64,000 bases of DNA from Couchioplanes caeruleus (GTDB taxonomy: Bacteria > Actinomycetota > Actinomycetes > Mycobacteriales > Micromonosporaceae): positions 1,550,001 to 1,614,000 of the forward strand of contig NZ_RJKL01000001.1 in NCBI RefSeq assembly GCF_003751945.1, written 5' to 3'. How positions within the stretch are numbered: the first letter of the stretch is position 1; every line of letters starts with the position of its first letter. Of the stretch, positions 32,224 to 41,211 are shown piece by piece. The notes under the pieces were generated by a model. The model made no database searches. It was not told the DNA's origin and saw only the letters and a program-made list of their open reading frames with translations. Position numbers and translations under genes: made by a program.

Positions 32224-34482
32224 ATGGCGATCACGCGGCCGCTGCAAACCGCGCCGAACCGGATCGAATTGTCGATCGGCGGCATGACCTGCTCCTCCTG
32301 CGCGTCGCGGATCGAGAAGAAACTCAACCGCATGGACGGCGTCACCGCCACCGTCAACTACGCCACCGAGAAGGCATTCGTCGCCTACGACGACACGATC
32401 ACCCCGGACGCTCTGATCACCACCGTCGAGACGACCGGCTACACGGCGGCCCTGCCGCCGCCGGCGTCCGCCGACGACCCGGACGCCTCGGCCGAACCCG
32501 TCGACGAACTGAGGGCGGTGCGGACCCGACTGTTCACGGCGATCGCGCTCAGCGTCCCGGTCATCGCGCTCGCGATGGTGCCGGCCTGGCAGTTCACCTA
32601 CTGGCAGTGGGCGTCACTGACGCTGGCCGCACCGGTCGTCGTCTACGCCGGCCTGCCCTTCCACAAGGCAGCCTGGACCAACCTGCGGCACGGCGCCGCA
32701 AGCATGGACACCCTCGTCTCGCTCGGCACTCTGGCCGCGTTCGGCTGGTCATTGTGGGCCCTGTTCTTCGGCACCGCCGGTGAGCCGGGCATGACGCACC
32801 CGTTCAGCCTCGACATCGGCGGCACCGACGGCGCCGGCAACATCTACCTGGAAGCCGCCGCCGGGGTGACCACGTTCCTGCTGGCCGGCCGCTACTTCGA
32901 GGCCCGCTCCAAGCGGCGGGCCGGCGCTGCCCTGCGCGCGCTGCTGGAAATGGGCGCCAAGGACGTCATCGTGCTGCGCAACGGCACTGAGGTCCGCATC
33001 TCGGTCGGGCAGTTGGCCGAAGGCGACCAGTTCCTGGTCCGGCCAGGTGAGAAGATCGCCACCGATGGCGTCGTCGAGGACGGCACCTCCGCCGTCGACA
33101 CGAGCATGCTCACTGGCGAATCCGTGCCCGTCGAGGTCGGCCCCGGCGACACCGTGGTCGGTGCCACCGTCAACGCCGGCGGCCGGCTGATCGTGCGGGC
33201 CACCCGCATCGGCGCCGACACCCAGCTGGCGCAGATGGCCAAACTGGTCGAGCAGGCCCAAACCGGCAAGGCCGCCGCCCAGCGGTTGGCCGACCGCATC
33301 TCCGGGGTGTTCGTGCCGATCGTCATCACTCTCGCCGTCGCGACGCTCGGCTGGTGGGTCGGCACCGGCAACGGCTGGACAGCCGCGTTCACCGCCGCCG
33401 TCGCTGTGCTGATCATCGCTTGCCCCTGCGCTCTCGGCCTGGCCACGCCCACCGCGCTGCTGGTCGGCACCGGCCGCGGCGCCCAGCTCGGCATCCTGAT
33501 CAAAGGCCCGGAGGTCCTCGAATCCACCCGCCGCGTGGACACGATCGTGCTGGACAAGACCGGCACCGTCACCACCGGCCGGATGACCCTCGCCGCCACC
33601 CTCGCTACCGAGGGGGAGGACCAGAACGAGCTGCTGAGGCTGACCGCCGCTGTGGAAGCCGCCTCCGAGCACCCGATCGCCCAGGCCATCGCTCGTGCCG
33701 GCGCCGACCGAGGCCCATTGCCCCCGGTAACCGGATTCACGAACCTGGAAGGGCTCGGCGTCACCGGCACCGTCGACGACCACGACGTGCTCGTCGGCCG
33801 GCCGCTGCTGCTGCGCGAGCACGGCTATACGCTCACCGCCGGCATCGAGCAGGCGCTCAAGGCTGCGCAGGAGTCGGGCCAGACCGCGGTGGTCGCCGGC
33901 TGGGACGGTCAGGCTCGCGGGATCCTCGCCGTTGCGGACGCAGTCAAGCCGACCAGCCGGGAGGCGATCACCGCCCTGCGTGGTCTCGGCCTGACTCCGG
34001 TGCTGCTCACTGGCGACAACGAGAACGTCGCCCGGGCGGTGGCCGCCGAGGTCGGTATCGACGAGGTGATCGCCGACGTGCTGCCCGCCGGCAAGGTCGA
34101 CGTTGTCAAACGACTGCAAGATCGGGGCAGGGTCGTTGCGATGGCCGGCGACGGGGTCAACGACGCCGCGGCCCTAGCCCAGGCCGACCTCGGTCTGGCC
34201 ATGGGCACCGGCACCGACGTAGCCATCGAAGCCTCCGACCTGACCCTGGTCCGCGGTGACCTGCGTGCCGCCGTCGACGCCATCCGGCTGTCGCGGCGCA
34301 CGCTGGGGATCATCAAGAGCAACCTGTTCTGGGCGTTCGCCTACAACGTCGCCGCTCTGCCCCTGGCTGCGGCAGGCCTGCTCAACCCAATGATCGCCGG
34401 CGCGGCGATGGCGTTCAGCTCGGTGTTCGTCGTCGGCAACAGCCTGCGACTGCGCCGCTTCACCAGCATCACCCCGCACTAG
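32224..34482 (+). CDS. copA: Copper-exporting P1B-type ATPase CopA
   Basis: 752 residues. One N-terminal HMA domain with GMTCSSC, eight expected membrane spans, transduction motif TGES, ion-binding CPC at residues 400-402 ([17 protein letters not shown]), phosphorylation Asp444 in DKTGTVTTG, the HP motif SEHPIA and hinge [11 protein letters not shown]. The final spans include [12 protein letters not shown] and the M-x-x-S-S motif ([18 protein letters not shown]) used for Cu(I). It pumps Cu(I) out of the cell, receiving it from CopZ. Last gene of the operon. Confidence 0.96.
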   Translation: MAITRPLQTAPNRIELSIGGMTCSSCASRIEKKLNRMDGVTATVNYATEKAFVAYDDTITPDALITTVETTGYTAALPPPASADDPDASAEPVDELRAVRTRLFTAIALSVPVIALAMVPAWQFTYWQWASLTLAAPVVVYAGLPFHKAAWTNLRHGAASMDTLVSLGTLAAFGWSLWALFFGTAGEPGMTHPFSLDIGGTDGAGNIYLEAAAGVTTFLLAGRYFEARSKRRAGAALRALLEMGAKDVIVLRNGTEVRISVGQLAEGDQFLVRPGEKIATDGVVEDGTSAVDTSMLTGESVPVEVGPGDTVVGATVNAGGRLIVRATRIGADTQLAQMAKLVEQAQTGKAAAQRLADRISGVFVPIVITLAVATLGWWVGTGNGWTAAFTAAVAVLIIACPCALGLATPTALLVGTGRGAQLGILIKGPEVLESTRRVDTIVLDKTGTVTTGRMTLAATLATEGEDQNELLRLTAAVEAASEHPIAQAIARAGADRGPLPPVTGFTNLEGLGVTGTVDDHDVLVGRPLLLREHGYTLTAGIEQALKAAQESGQTAVVAGWDGQARGILAVADAVKPTSREAITALRGLGLTPVLLTGDNENVARAVAAEVGIDEVIADVLPAGKVDVVKRLQDRGRVVAMAGDGVNDAAALAQADLGLAMGTGTDVAIEASDLTLVRGDLRAAVDAIRLSRRTLGIIKSNLFWAFAYNVAALPLAAAGLLNPMIAGAAMAFSSVFVVGNSLRLRRFTSITPH

Positions 34483-34535
34483 CCGCACGCACATCGGCGC
34501 CGCCCTGCCGGCAAAACACCTGGCAGAGCGACGCC

Positions 34536-34787
34536 GTGTCATACCGGCTACACAACGCCGCGCCGCCGTTGAAGCTACGACCCGGGGCACCGTCCGAGCA
34601 GCAGACCGCGCGGGAACACGACCGCAAACGCCAGTCCTCGCCACGGATCGCGGTCGAGCACACCATCGCGGAGCTGAAATGGTGGCGCGTCCTGCAACGC
34701 TTCACCGGCCGCCGCGAGTTACTCCCCGAGACCATCAACGCCATCGCCGGCCTCGTCTCGGACAAATCCGCTGGCCTCACCTGGTGA
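34536..34787 (+). pseudogene. C-terminal remnant of a DDE transposase
   Basis: About 80 codons: RIAVEHTIAELKWWRVLQRFTGRRELLPETINAIAGLVSDKSAGL. The VEHxIAxLKxWRVLxxFxGRR segment is the end of IS5/IS1647-like DDE_Tnp_4 transposases, where the Glu of VEH is the third catalytic acid. The N-terminal and central parts are missing and no flanking inverted repeats were found, so this is a dead fragment marking a past insertion beside the copper operon. Confidence 0.7.
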
Positions 34788-34837
34788 AACGCCCACGACA
34801 GTCTGATCATGCGCTACCAACGCAGGTACGATAGGCC

Positions 34838-34878
34838 GAAGCCCGGTTCCTTGGGGTGTGCTCAGGGGGCCGGGCTTC
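34838..34878 (-). terminator. Hairpin at the end of the PASTA gene
   Basis: GAAGCCCGG (34838-34846) pairs with CCGGGCTTC (34870-34878) around a 23-base loop. It overlaps the stop codon of the leftward PASTA-domain gene, which is the transcript it would end. Confidence 0.45.
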
Positions 34879-35528
34879 ACTGCGTCTTGAGCCAGCACCA
34901 CTTGGTACGACGGCACAAGTCCGGAACGTTGACCTCAGGCACTGCACCAACAGCGCCGTCCTTTGAGTCCACGGGCGCAAGGTCGGCAACCGTTACCTGA
35001 AGCGGCTGGCTCATCCGCAGCGTCGTTCCCGCCTTCGGCTGCTGAGCGACGATCGTTCCCGCCTCCTCGCCGGCCTTCGGCTTGCGCCAAGACGCGTCCA
35101 AGTAGAAGTACGCAGCCTCAAGGTCGCCTGACGCGACGTCATCCCAGCGCACCCCGATCAAGTCAGGCATCGGCTTCGCGAAGAAGCTGACTTCCGCCTT
35201 CGTCGCCTCCAGGATCTTCGCGGTGCTGCCGGAAGAGGCCCGCGCGCCAGCGGCCGGCGTGGTGCTCAGGACCACGGCGTCGCTCGTCCAGTCGCTCACC
35301 CCGATCGGCGTCGCAGCGTTTGCCGAGAGCCCTACCGCCTTGAGTTGGGCCTGGACGGTGTCCATGGTGTCGCCAACGAGATCAGGGACGGCCACCATGC
35401 CGTCTGAGGTTGTCTCTGCGGCCCGGTCTGGCTCTGGGGGTACCCGCGCGACACCCTGCAAGGACGACGAGTGCTGTAGCGACGAGAGCGATGCCCATCC
35501 ATGAGCGCGTCATAGCTGGCGACGTCAT
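34877..35528 (-). pseudogene. PASTA-domain lipoprotein, frameshifted
   Basis: The ATG at 35528 opens a lipoprotein signal (WMGIALVATALVVLAGC). Just after the lipobox Cys, at about 35450, the sensible reading moves to another frame: VARVPPEPDRAAETTSDGMVAVPDLVGDTMDTVQAQLKAVGLSANAATPIG, a PASTA repeat, followed by a second PASTA-like unit (MPDLIGVRWDDVASGDLEAAYFYLDASW...IVAQQPKAGT). A single-base change would restore one protein of about 215 residues. PASTA domains bind peptidoglycan or beta-lactams. It is either recently inactivated or a sequencing error. Confidence 0.68.
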
Positions 35529-35841
35529 CTTCTGCCCGCCACAGTCTGCCAAGCAGAGGGGATGATCTAAGGAGTGGACCGCTTCTGATGGCTTCAAGGC
35601 AGCGATCGACACCAGACAGGATGCCTAGACACAAGCGGCGAACGCCGATCCGCCGGTCACCCGGAGCACTTCCCGTCGCGACCCGCCGCCGCGACCGTCC
35701 CCCGTCGTCACACCACTCACGTCTTCGTCTCCCGTTGTCCATTGAAGCGCATGGATCTCGCACGTAGGACGGTGCACCCGGAAGATCAATGGACGCCAGT
35801 GTCGGAACGATTACAGCGCCGGGCCCGGCGCGGGATCGGGC
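35529..35841. other. 313-bp intergenic region
   Basis: No frame has convincing codon usage or a ribosome-binding site. It lies upstream of the PASTA lipoprotein gene and past the end of the leftward MarR gene, and probably carries the lipoprotein promoter. Confidence 0.4.
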
Positions 35842-36333
35842 TCAGCCGTCCTGGGTGGTCGCGCGGGTGAGATTGCCCTCGATGCGCTCGAGGACGCGGA
35901 GGGTTTCGGTGCGTTCGGCGGCGCTCAGGTCGCCGAGGGTCTTGTCCTCGAGCTCGGTCCATATGTTCTCGACCTCGCGGCGCAGGGCGAGGCTCGCGGC
36001 GGTGGGCTCGATATAGCTGGCGCGCTTGTCGTTGGCGCACGGGCAGCGGCGCACGAAGCCCGCGTGCTCCAGGCGCTGGATGGTGCGGGTCATGGTGGCC
36101 GCGTCCGAGTCGAGCAGGCGCACGAGGTCGGCCTGGCGCTGGGGGCCGCGCTCCCAGAGCTGCATCATGACCAGCTCCTGCCCGGGGTGCAGACCCACCC
36201 GCCGCAGGAGCTGCCCGACGTACATCCGGTGCAGCCGGGCGACGCGGAAGATCGCGTGACTGACCGGGCCGCCCCGGGCGCAGGCCGGGACCGCCGCACC
36301 ACCCGCGAGATCCGGATCGGGACAGGCTGACAC
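35842..36333 (-). CDS. MarR-family transcriptional regulator
   Basis: 163 residues from the GTG at 36333, preceded by GAGGAG. HTH/wing: LVMMQLWERGPQRQADLVRLLDSDAATMTRTIQRLEHAGFVRRCPCANDKRASYIEPTAASLAL. The DKRA segment is the wing tip usual for MarR (D-x-R). A CPC in the wing and a Cys-containing N-terminus (SACPDPD, PACARG) could make it thiol-sensitive, as in OhrR/HypR-like regulators. It is divergent from the old-yellow-enzyme gene, which it probably represses; such pairs respond to electrophiles. Confidence 0.88.
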   Translation of the reverse strand: MSACPDPDLAGGAAVPACARGGPVSHAIFRVARLHRMYVGQLLRRVGLHPGQELVMMQLWERGPQRQADLVRLLDSDAATMTRTIQRLEHAGFVRRCPCANDKRASYIEPTAASLALRREVENIWTELEDKTLGDLSAAERTETLRVLERIEGNLTRATTQDG

Positions 36334-36509
36334 TTGCTCTCCTCGGCGGCCTGAAACATTGTGCAAGCAGTTATTACGGTGCCGCCATTCTACCGTACGG
36401 ACATATTCCCAGTTCATAGCCGTGAGTGACGTGGATTACGGAGCGTTCCCCGCGCCCCACTTCGCTGGTTTACTTGTTCGGACAGGTACTTCACGGGACG
36501 GGACTGATC

Positions 36510-37577
36510 ATGACCACAGCATTCGACTCGCACGAGCTGGGCGGCAAGCGCCTGGCCAACCGCATCGCGATGGCCCCCATGACGCGGAGCCGCGCCTACG
36601 GCCCCGGCGCGACACCGACGGACCTGATGGCCACGTACTACGCGCAGCGCGCCGGCGCGGGTTTGATCATCACCGAGGGGGTCCAGCCGTCGGTCGCGGG
36701 GCAGGGCTACCCCAACACCCCCGGCCTGCACTCGGACGGGCAGGTCGCCGCCTGGCGCAAGGTGACCGACGCCGTGCACGCCGAGGGTGGCGTGATCTTC
36801 GCTCAGCTCATGCACGCGGGACGCATCAGTCACCCCACCGTGCTGCCGGACGACCTGATCCCCGTCGGGCCGTCCGCGGTCGCCCCCGCCGGCCAGATCT
36901 TCACCCAGCAGGGGCCGCAGGACTTCACCACGCCGAAGGAGCTGACCGAGCAGGAGATCACGGAGACGATCCGCGACTTCGCGACGGCGGCTCGCCACGC
37001 GATCGCCGCCGGGTTCGACGGCGTCGAGATCCACGGCGCCAACGGCTACCTGGTCCACCAGTTCCTGTCGGCCAACGCCAACCGGCGCACCGACGCCTGG
37101 GGTGGCACCGTCGAGGGTCGCATCCGATTCGGCGCCGAGGTTGCGGCCGCCGTCGCCGAGGCCATCGGCGGGGAACGGGTCGGCTTCCGCATCTCGCCGA
37201 GCAACCCGTACAACGACATCGTCGAGGAGGACACGGACGCCGTCTACGCCGCGCTGGTCGACCGGCTTGCTCCGCTGGGCCTGGCCTACCTGCACCTGGT
37301 CGAGAGTTCCGACCGCGATCTGACGCGCCGGCTGCGCAAGGAATGGCCTACCACGTTCATCCTCAACCCCTTCACCCTTCCGGCGGTGACCGGGCCCGAG
37401 GCGCTGGAGCTGATCGAGGACGGCACAGCGGACCTCATCGCCTTCGGCGCCCTCTTCCTGGCCAACCCCGATCTTCCCGTACGCCTCGCCGCCGGCGGCC
37501 CGTTCAACACTCCCGACCCGGCCGCCTTCTTCGGCGGCGACCACCGCGGTTACACCGACTATCCGGCCCTAGCCTGA
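36510..37577 (+). CDS. Old yellow enzyme family ene-reductase (alkene reductase)
   Basis: 355 residues, full length for an FMN-dependent (beta/alpha)8 barrel. Features: NRIAMAPMTRSRA (FMN-binding strand 1), IITEGVQPSVAGQGYPNTPGL, QLMHAGRISH (Gln and His contacts), GFDGVEIHGANGYLVHQFLSANANRRTDAWGG (the His/Asn pair that binds the substrate carbonyl corresponds to HGANGYL region), RISPSN, and FGALFLANPDLP. This is the NemA/OPR-like class, which reduces activated C=C bonds and nitro compounds with NADPH. It is divergent from the MarR gene. Confidence 0.93.
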   Translation: MTTAFDSHELGGKRLANRIAMAPMTRSRAYGPGATPTDLMATYYAQRAGAGLIITEGVQPSVAGQGYPNTPGLHSDGQVAAWRKVTDAVHAEGGVIFAQLMHAGRISHPTVLPDDLIPVGPSAVAPAGQIFTQQGPQDFTTPKELTEQEITETIRDFATAARHAIAAGFDGVEIHGANGYLVHQFLSANANRRTDAWGGTVEGRIRFGAEVAAAVAEAIGGERVGFRISPSNPYNDIVEEDTDAVYAALVDRLAPLGLAYLHLVESSDRDLTRRLRKEWPTTFILNPFTLPAVTGPEALELIEDGTADLIAFGALFLANPDLPVRLAAGGPFNTPDPAAFFGGDHRGYTDYPALA

Positions 37578-37587
37578 CCCGTCCGCA

Positions 37588-37618
37588 GCGCACGCCCGCT
37601 AGATCCGGGGGCGTGCGC
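37588..37618 (+). terminator. Hairpin after the ene-reductase gene
   Basis: GCGCACGCCC (37588-37597) pairs exactly with GGGCGTGCGC (37609-37618); loop of 11 bases. It sits 10 bp past the stop codon at 37577. Confidence 0.65.
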
Positions 37619-37646
37619 CGCGGGGCAGTGTCGGGGAAGGCGACAG

Positions 37647-37969
37647 GTGGGCGCGCTCGCCCTGGGCGCCGAAGAGGGTGAGCAGCTCTGCGGGCTGCGC
37701 ACCGCCGCGCACACGCTCGTCCCCGGCGGGCTGCTGCTGATCGTCGACCACGGCTCAGCCGCGCCCTGGTCATGGAATCAAGACCCCGACGCGCACTACC
37801 CCACACCGAAGAAGTCGCCGCCGGACTCGGGCTCGACTCTGCACAGTGGCCGGTGCTGGGCGCCGACATGCCACGCCGCCGTGCCGCCGGACCCGGCGGA
37901 CGGATCGCCACCGTCACCGACAACGTCCTGCCCATCCAGCGCCGCGACGGGAGGTCCACCGGCCGCTGA
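37647..37969 (+). pseudogene. C-terminal remnant of a SAM-dependent methyltransferase, frameshifted
   Basis: The first part, GALALGAEEGEQLCGLRTAAHTLVPGGLLLIVDHGSAAPWSWNQDPDAHYPT, is the post-motif region of a Tam/TehB-like methyltransferase (motif VPGGxLLIVDHG). After about 37805 the reading continues in a second frame as TEEVAAGLGLDSAQWPVLGADMPRRRAAGPGGRIATVTDNVLPIQRR, the normal end of the same family. The SAM-binding N-terminus is absent. It is a truncated, frameshifted relic lying between two strong hairpins. Confidence 0.65.
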
Positions 37970-37985
37970 CGACCATCTCGACGCC

Positions 37986-38036
37986 CGCGGGAGGCGGCGC
38001 AGCGCTCCGGATCCGGGCGCTGCGCCGCCTCCCGCG
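37986..38036 (+). terminator. Perfect 20-bp stem hairpin
   Basis: The 20-base arm at 37986-38005 (CGCGGGAGGCGGCGCAGCGC) is exactly complementary to 38017-38036, with an 11-base loop. It directly follows the methyltransferase remnant, so it is probably the original terminator of that gene. Confidence 0.7.
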
Positions 38037-38209
38037 TCCGCGCTTCTCAGGCGACGCCGCCATTCACTACGGCCAATCCAGGGAATCCTCGGATTGGTAA
38101 ACCGAATGCGCAAGCGTACGCGACAAACCCGGCCCCAAGACGCACCCCCTCGGCGCAATGGCCCCGCCGCGCCGGTGTAAGTTCCTTCCGCATAGATAGG
38201 GAGGTATCG

Positions 38210-39088
38210 ATGGCAAAGGGCCTCGGTAGATTGTCTGTCATCTTTGTAACCGGAATTGGTCTCGCCATGTCGGGCGCGGTTCCCGCGCTCGCCACCGAGT
38301 CCGATCCGCGGACGCCGGCTCCGGCGGTGAGCGCGACTCAGCGGCCGATCGCCGAAGTGCAGCCCGCGGAAAGGTCTCTGGCGAATGCCAACGCGGCCAC
38401 CGCCGTGGAACTGGCGCCCCTGGCACCGGCCCTGCCCCCGGGAGTCAGCACCAAGACCTGGTCGGTGCCGGCATTCATCGAGCTCTTCGAGAACAAGTAC
38501 GGCCGGCCGATGACCGAGACCGAGAAGCAGGCCCTGGCCAGGGGATGCATCGGCGTCACCACCGTCAACCTGGAACGCGGGAACATCAACCCGCCGCTCG
38601 GTATGTCGTTCGGCACGTTCCCCACCGCCCGCAACGTGCAGGATGCCATCAACGACATCCTGGCCACCAATCCGACCAGTTCCCAGTTCGTCAGCGCCGT
38701 CGAGCAGCACCCCCTGCTGAGCCAGATCGACAATGTCACGCGCTCGTTGCCCAGCGGCCCGACTTCGCAGTGGACGGCCGTCATTTTCTCGAAGCGCTTC
38801 TACTCCAAGCAGAACCCGTCGTGGACGGATGAGCAGGCCGAACGCGCGTTTCGTCCGGACCCGGTGACCGACCAGGTGGATATGACGGAATATCGCTACG
38901 TGGCCAAGCCGGGATATGTCAATTTCGACTATGGCTGGCTGGACGAAGGCACCGGGAACTGGTGGCACGCAAACCACGCCGAGCCGGGAATGAAGGTTTA
39001 CCAGAGCACCCTGAGGCACTACTCCCGCCCGCTGCTGGATTTCGACCGCCAGGTCTTCTCGGTGACGTTCGCACGAGTTCACCCGTGA
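38210..39088 (+). CDS. Microbial-type transglutaminase family protein, secreted
   Basis: 292 residues. Signal peptide (about 1-28, ending ALATE), then a Pro/Ala-rich stretch of about 55 residues that may be a pro-region. The catalytic part aligns by motif with Streptomyces protein-glutamine gamma-glutamyltransferase: GCIGVTTVN (active Cys113), AVIFSKRFYSKQ, AFRPDPVTDQVDM, GYVNFDYGW (Asp240) and NWWHANHAEPGMKVYQS (His253), ending DFDRQVFSVTFARVHP. The Cys-Asp-His triad is complete. The helical middle is about 35-40 residues shorter than in the Streptomyces enzyme. It would crosslink Gln to Lys outside the cell. GGGAGG precedes the ATG; the stop overlaps the next gene. Confidence 0.83.
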   Translation: MAKGLGRLSVIFVTGIGLAMSGAVPALATESDPRTPAPAVSATQRPIAEVQPAERSLANANAATAVELAPLAPALPPGVSTKTWSVPAFIELFENKYGRPMTETEKQALARGCIGVTTVNLERGNINPPLGMSFGTFPTARNVQDAINDILATNPTSSQFVSAVEQHPLLSQIDNVTRSLPSGPTSQWTAVIFSKRFYSKQNPSWTDEQAERAFRPDPVTDQVDMTEYRYVAKPGYVNFDYGWLDEGTGNWWHANHAEPGMKVYQSTLRHYSRPLLDFDRQVFSVTFARVHP

Positions 39089-39372
39089 CGATCGACCACC
39101 TCGTGGGCCGGCGCGTGACGTTGCGCGGCATCGCCGGCGACGCCGCAGGCGGCGCGGTGCTCCTGGTGAGCGAGGGCACACCGGTCTACGTCGAGGGCAT
39201 GTCCGGCTGGGACGCGCTGGCCGGCAGCACCATCGAGATCACCGGCGAGCTCGAGCGAGCGGAGATCGCCCCGCTGCTCCCGGCGCAGGGCGAGCTGGCG
39301 AGTCACGGCGCTCCAGGACGCCAGTACGTCCTGCGGAACCCCACGCAGCCGCGCCCGCAACCCGGAGGATAG
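39085..39372 (+). CDS. Small protein coupled to the transglutaminase gene
   Basis: 95 residues from the GTG at 39085, which overlaps the transglutaminase stop (GTGA). There is no signal peptide, so it is cytoplasmic. The sequence HLVGRRVTLRGIAGDAAGGAVLLVSEGTPVYVEGMSGWDALAGSTIEITGELE alternates like an OB-fold beta-barrel, with a Pro-rich tail. Codon usage is that of a real gene. Coupling suggests a job tied to the transglutaminase, for example holding it inactive before export or controlling it; this is inference. A strong terminator follows. Confidence 0.68.
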   Translation: MTIDHLVGRRVTLRGIAGDAAGGAVLLVSEGTPVYVEGMSGWDALAGSTIEITGELERAEIAPLLPAQGELASHGAPGRQYVLRNPTQPRPQPGG

Positions 39373-39690
39373 GCCCCGGGCACAGGCACCACCGTCGAGG
39401 GCGTCAACCCGGCTCGGGTTGACGCCCTCGACGCGCGGCGCTCTCCGGCGGACCCACCGAACGGCCGGCCGGTCACGCCGACTCGGCCACCGCGCCGTCG
39501 TCACCACGGGCGCCCGCGAGCTCCACTCGACTCGGTCTCGTCCTGGTCGGTAGGAACGTCCGTCGGCCGTCCGGTGCGCGTATCGCCGGCAACCGTCCTG
39601 CAACCGTCGCGCTCCCTGCCGCGCACCGTAGGCCCGCTCTGCTTGGTCATCCCGCGTCGGCGGTCGCGGGGATGAGCGGAGGGACGCCAC
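39373..39690. other. 318-bp intergenic region
   Basis: It contains the 18-bp-stem terminator at 39393-39433. The rest shows no coding signal, and it ends with the ribosome-binding site of the gene at 39691. Confidence 0.5.
39393..39433 (+). terminator. Perfect 18-bp stem terminator
   Basis: CGTCGAGGGCGTCAACCC (39393-39410) is exactly complementary to 39416-39433 with loop GGCTC. It lies 20 bp after the stop of the small gene and ends the transglutaminase transcript. Confidence 0.8.
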
Positions 39691-40047
39691 GTGCACATGC
39701 CGGACCCGCGACCGAGGAGCGGCCGCGAAGCCGACGCGCTGGCCATCGCCCCCTGCTTCGCCTGCTCCGGGCCGTGGATCGCCGGCGACCCGCGCTCGTA
39801 CCGGCCCGGCTCCCCTGCCATCGCGGCGCAGGTCAAGGCCGGCGGCGTCGACAAGCTCCTGCAGATGTGCGACCGCGACATCGACGCCGCGGTCCGTGAC
39901 CGGATCAGCGCGAACGAGGCCGTCGCCGACCGGTACGGACTGGCACTGGTGGCCAACGAAGCCGCCTGGACCTCGTATCTGCAGGTCAGCACGAACAGCG
40001 GCAGGAGCCCGAGGAGCGCCACCGCCACGTTCACCTGGAAGCCGTAG
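39691..40047 (+). CDS. Hypothetical protein, 118 residues
   Basis: GTG start with GGAGG eight bases upstream. Third codon positions are over 90% G/C throughout, as in true genes of this window. It reads PCFACSGPWIAGDPRSYRPGSPAIAAQVKAGGVDKLLQMCDRDIDAAVRDRISANEAVADRYGLALVANEAAWTSYLQ. CFAC may bind metal or form a disulfide, and the middle is helical. I do not recognise the family. It is followed 34 bp later by the secreted protein at 40082. Confidence 0.58.
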   Translation: MHMPDPRPRSGREADALAIAPCFACSGPWIAGDPRSYRPGSPAIAAQVKAGGVDKLLQMCDRDIDAAVRDRISANEAVADRYGLALVANEAAWTSYLQVSTNSGRSPRSATATFTWKP

Positions 40048-40081
40048 AGCCGTAGAGCCCCCTTTCTGCCTGGAGTGATAC

Positions 40082-41080
40082 ATGTTCCGTCCGTCCCGGT
40101 CCGCTCTCCTGATGGCCACCGTGACGCTGGCCGCCGGCCTCGTCGCCACCCCCGGAGCCGCATACGCCGCCGACACCACCACCACCACCACCACCACGCT
40201 GTCCGGTGTCGAGATGGCCGCGGCGCTCAAGACGGTGGCCACCACGTCGACGGCCGCGGCGGAGGGCGGCTGGAAGGCCACCATGTCCGCCGTCCGCGGC
40301 CCGGCGACGATCTCCACCTCGTACGTCGTCGATCCTGGCCGCGGGATCGTGGTGGACCAGTCGGACTTCGGCTCCGGCCCCACCACCGAGTACGCCGCCG
40401 CCGGCAAGGGCAAGTACACCTACATGGCCTTCTCCAAGAACTTCCGGGCCGTGGTGAGGATGATGGGCCGTCCGACGGTCCGGCACATGTTCCAGCCCCA
40501 ACCGACGCTGAAGCTGGAGGACCACGTCGAGGCGACCGGTCCGACATTCGCCAAGGTGCTGACCGAGGACGTCGCCTACGCGGGCACGAAGACCGTGCAC
40601 GACAACGGATCCGCCGACTACAAGTACAGCGACGATGACGGCACCACCTTCACCATGCAGGTCGGCCCGGCGGGGACGCTGGCCGAGGTCCTGGTCGGCT
40701 CCGACGGCCTCTCCGTGACACTGACCTATGCCTACGGCGTGCCGCAGGCGACGCTGCCGACGGCGATCAGCGAGAAGGTGTGGGACCAGGGTATGGCCTA
40801 TCTGGCCATGCGGGCCGCCGTGAAGCATGTCGCGTCCGAGGCCGCGGCGGATACAAGCCGGACGGCACAGGGCCGTACGGTGAAGGTGGCGGCCCTACGC
40901 AAGATCGTCCGCTCCTGGGCGACCGCGACCAACAACAACAACCGCGCCGGCCTGAAGATGATCAAGGTGAAGGACATCAGCCGCGGCGTGCGGGTGTACG
41001 CGACGAACCCGTGGACCCACGAGACCGTCTCGTACACGGTCAAGGCCTCCGGCAGGAAGGCCGTCGTCAAGAGCGGCTGA
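40082..41080 (+). CDS. Secreted protein of unknown function
   Basis: 332 residues. The signal peptide (LLMATVTLAAGLVATPGAAYA) is followed by a run of eight Thr (DTTTTTTTTL) and a beta-rich domain of about 220 residues (SYVVDPGRGIVVDQSDFGSGPTTEYAAAGKGKYTYMAF, TLKLEDHV, ADYKYSDDDGTTFTMQVGPAGTLAEVLVGSDGLSVTLTY). The pattern recalls LolA/LppX-like sheets or secreted sensor-type domains. The C-terminus is basic. No catalytic motif is visible. Confidence 0.7.
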   Translation: MFRPSRSALLMATVTLAAGLVATPGAAYAADTTTTTTTTLSGVEMAAALKTVATTSTAAAEGGWKATMSAVRGPATISTSYVVDPGRGIVVDQSDFGSGPTTEYAAAGKGKYTYMAFSKNFRAVVRMMGRPTVRHMFQPQPTLKLEDHVEATGPTFAKVLTEDVAYAGTKTVHDNGSADYKYSDDDGTTFTMQVGPAGTLAEVLVGSDGLSVTLTYAYGVPQATLPTAISEKVWDQGMAYLAMRAAVKHVASEAAADTSRTAQGRTVKVAALRKIVRSWATATNNNNRAGLKMIKVKDISRGVRVYATNPWTHETVSYTVKASGRKAVVKSG

Positions 41081-41102
41081 CTAACGTCGGTCAGCGAAGG
41101 AA

Positions 41103-41129
41103 GGCGCTGATCCCGGCGCGATCAGCGCC
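41103..41129 (+). terminator. Perfect 10-bp hairpin
   Basis: GGCGCTGATC (41103-41112) and GATCAGCGCC (41120-41129) with a 7-base loop, 22 bp after the stop of the secreted-protein gene. Confidence 0.65.
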
Positions 41130-41211
41130 CACTCATGGTGATGAACGTCGATGCGTTGTAGCGTCTACCACCAAGTAACGCCGGTGAGCGAACAAAGTGG
41201 CAGGACGGCCT

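Noticed and set aside
32749..34119. Long open frame (over 450 codons) on the minus strand opposite copA
   Set aside because: It mirrors the copA codons, lacks a ribosome-binding site and its translation is Gly/Asp/His-rich low-complexity sequence typical of antisense frames in high-GC genes.
39501..40163. Minus-strand frame with a hydrophobic stretch resembling a membrane segment
   Set aside because: The plus-strand frame 39691-40047 has over 90% G/C at third positions and a good ribosome-binding site; the hydrophobic run is its antisense product.
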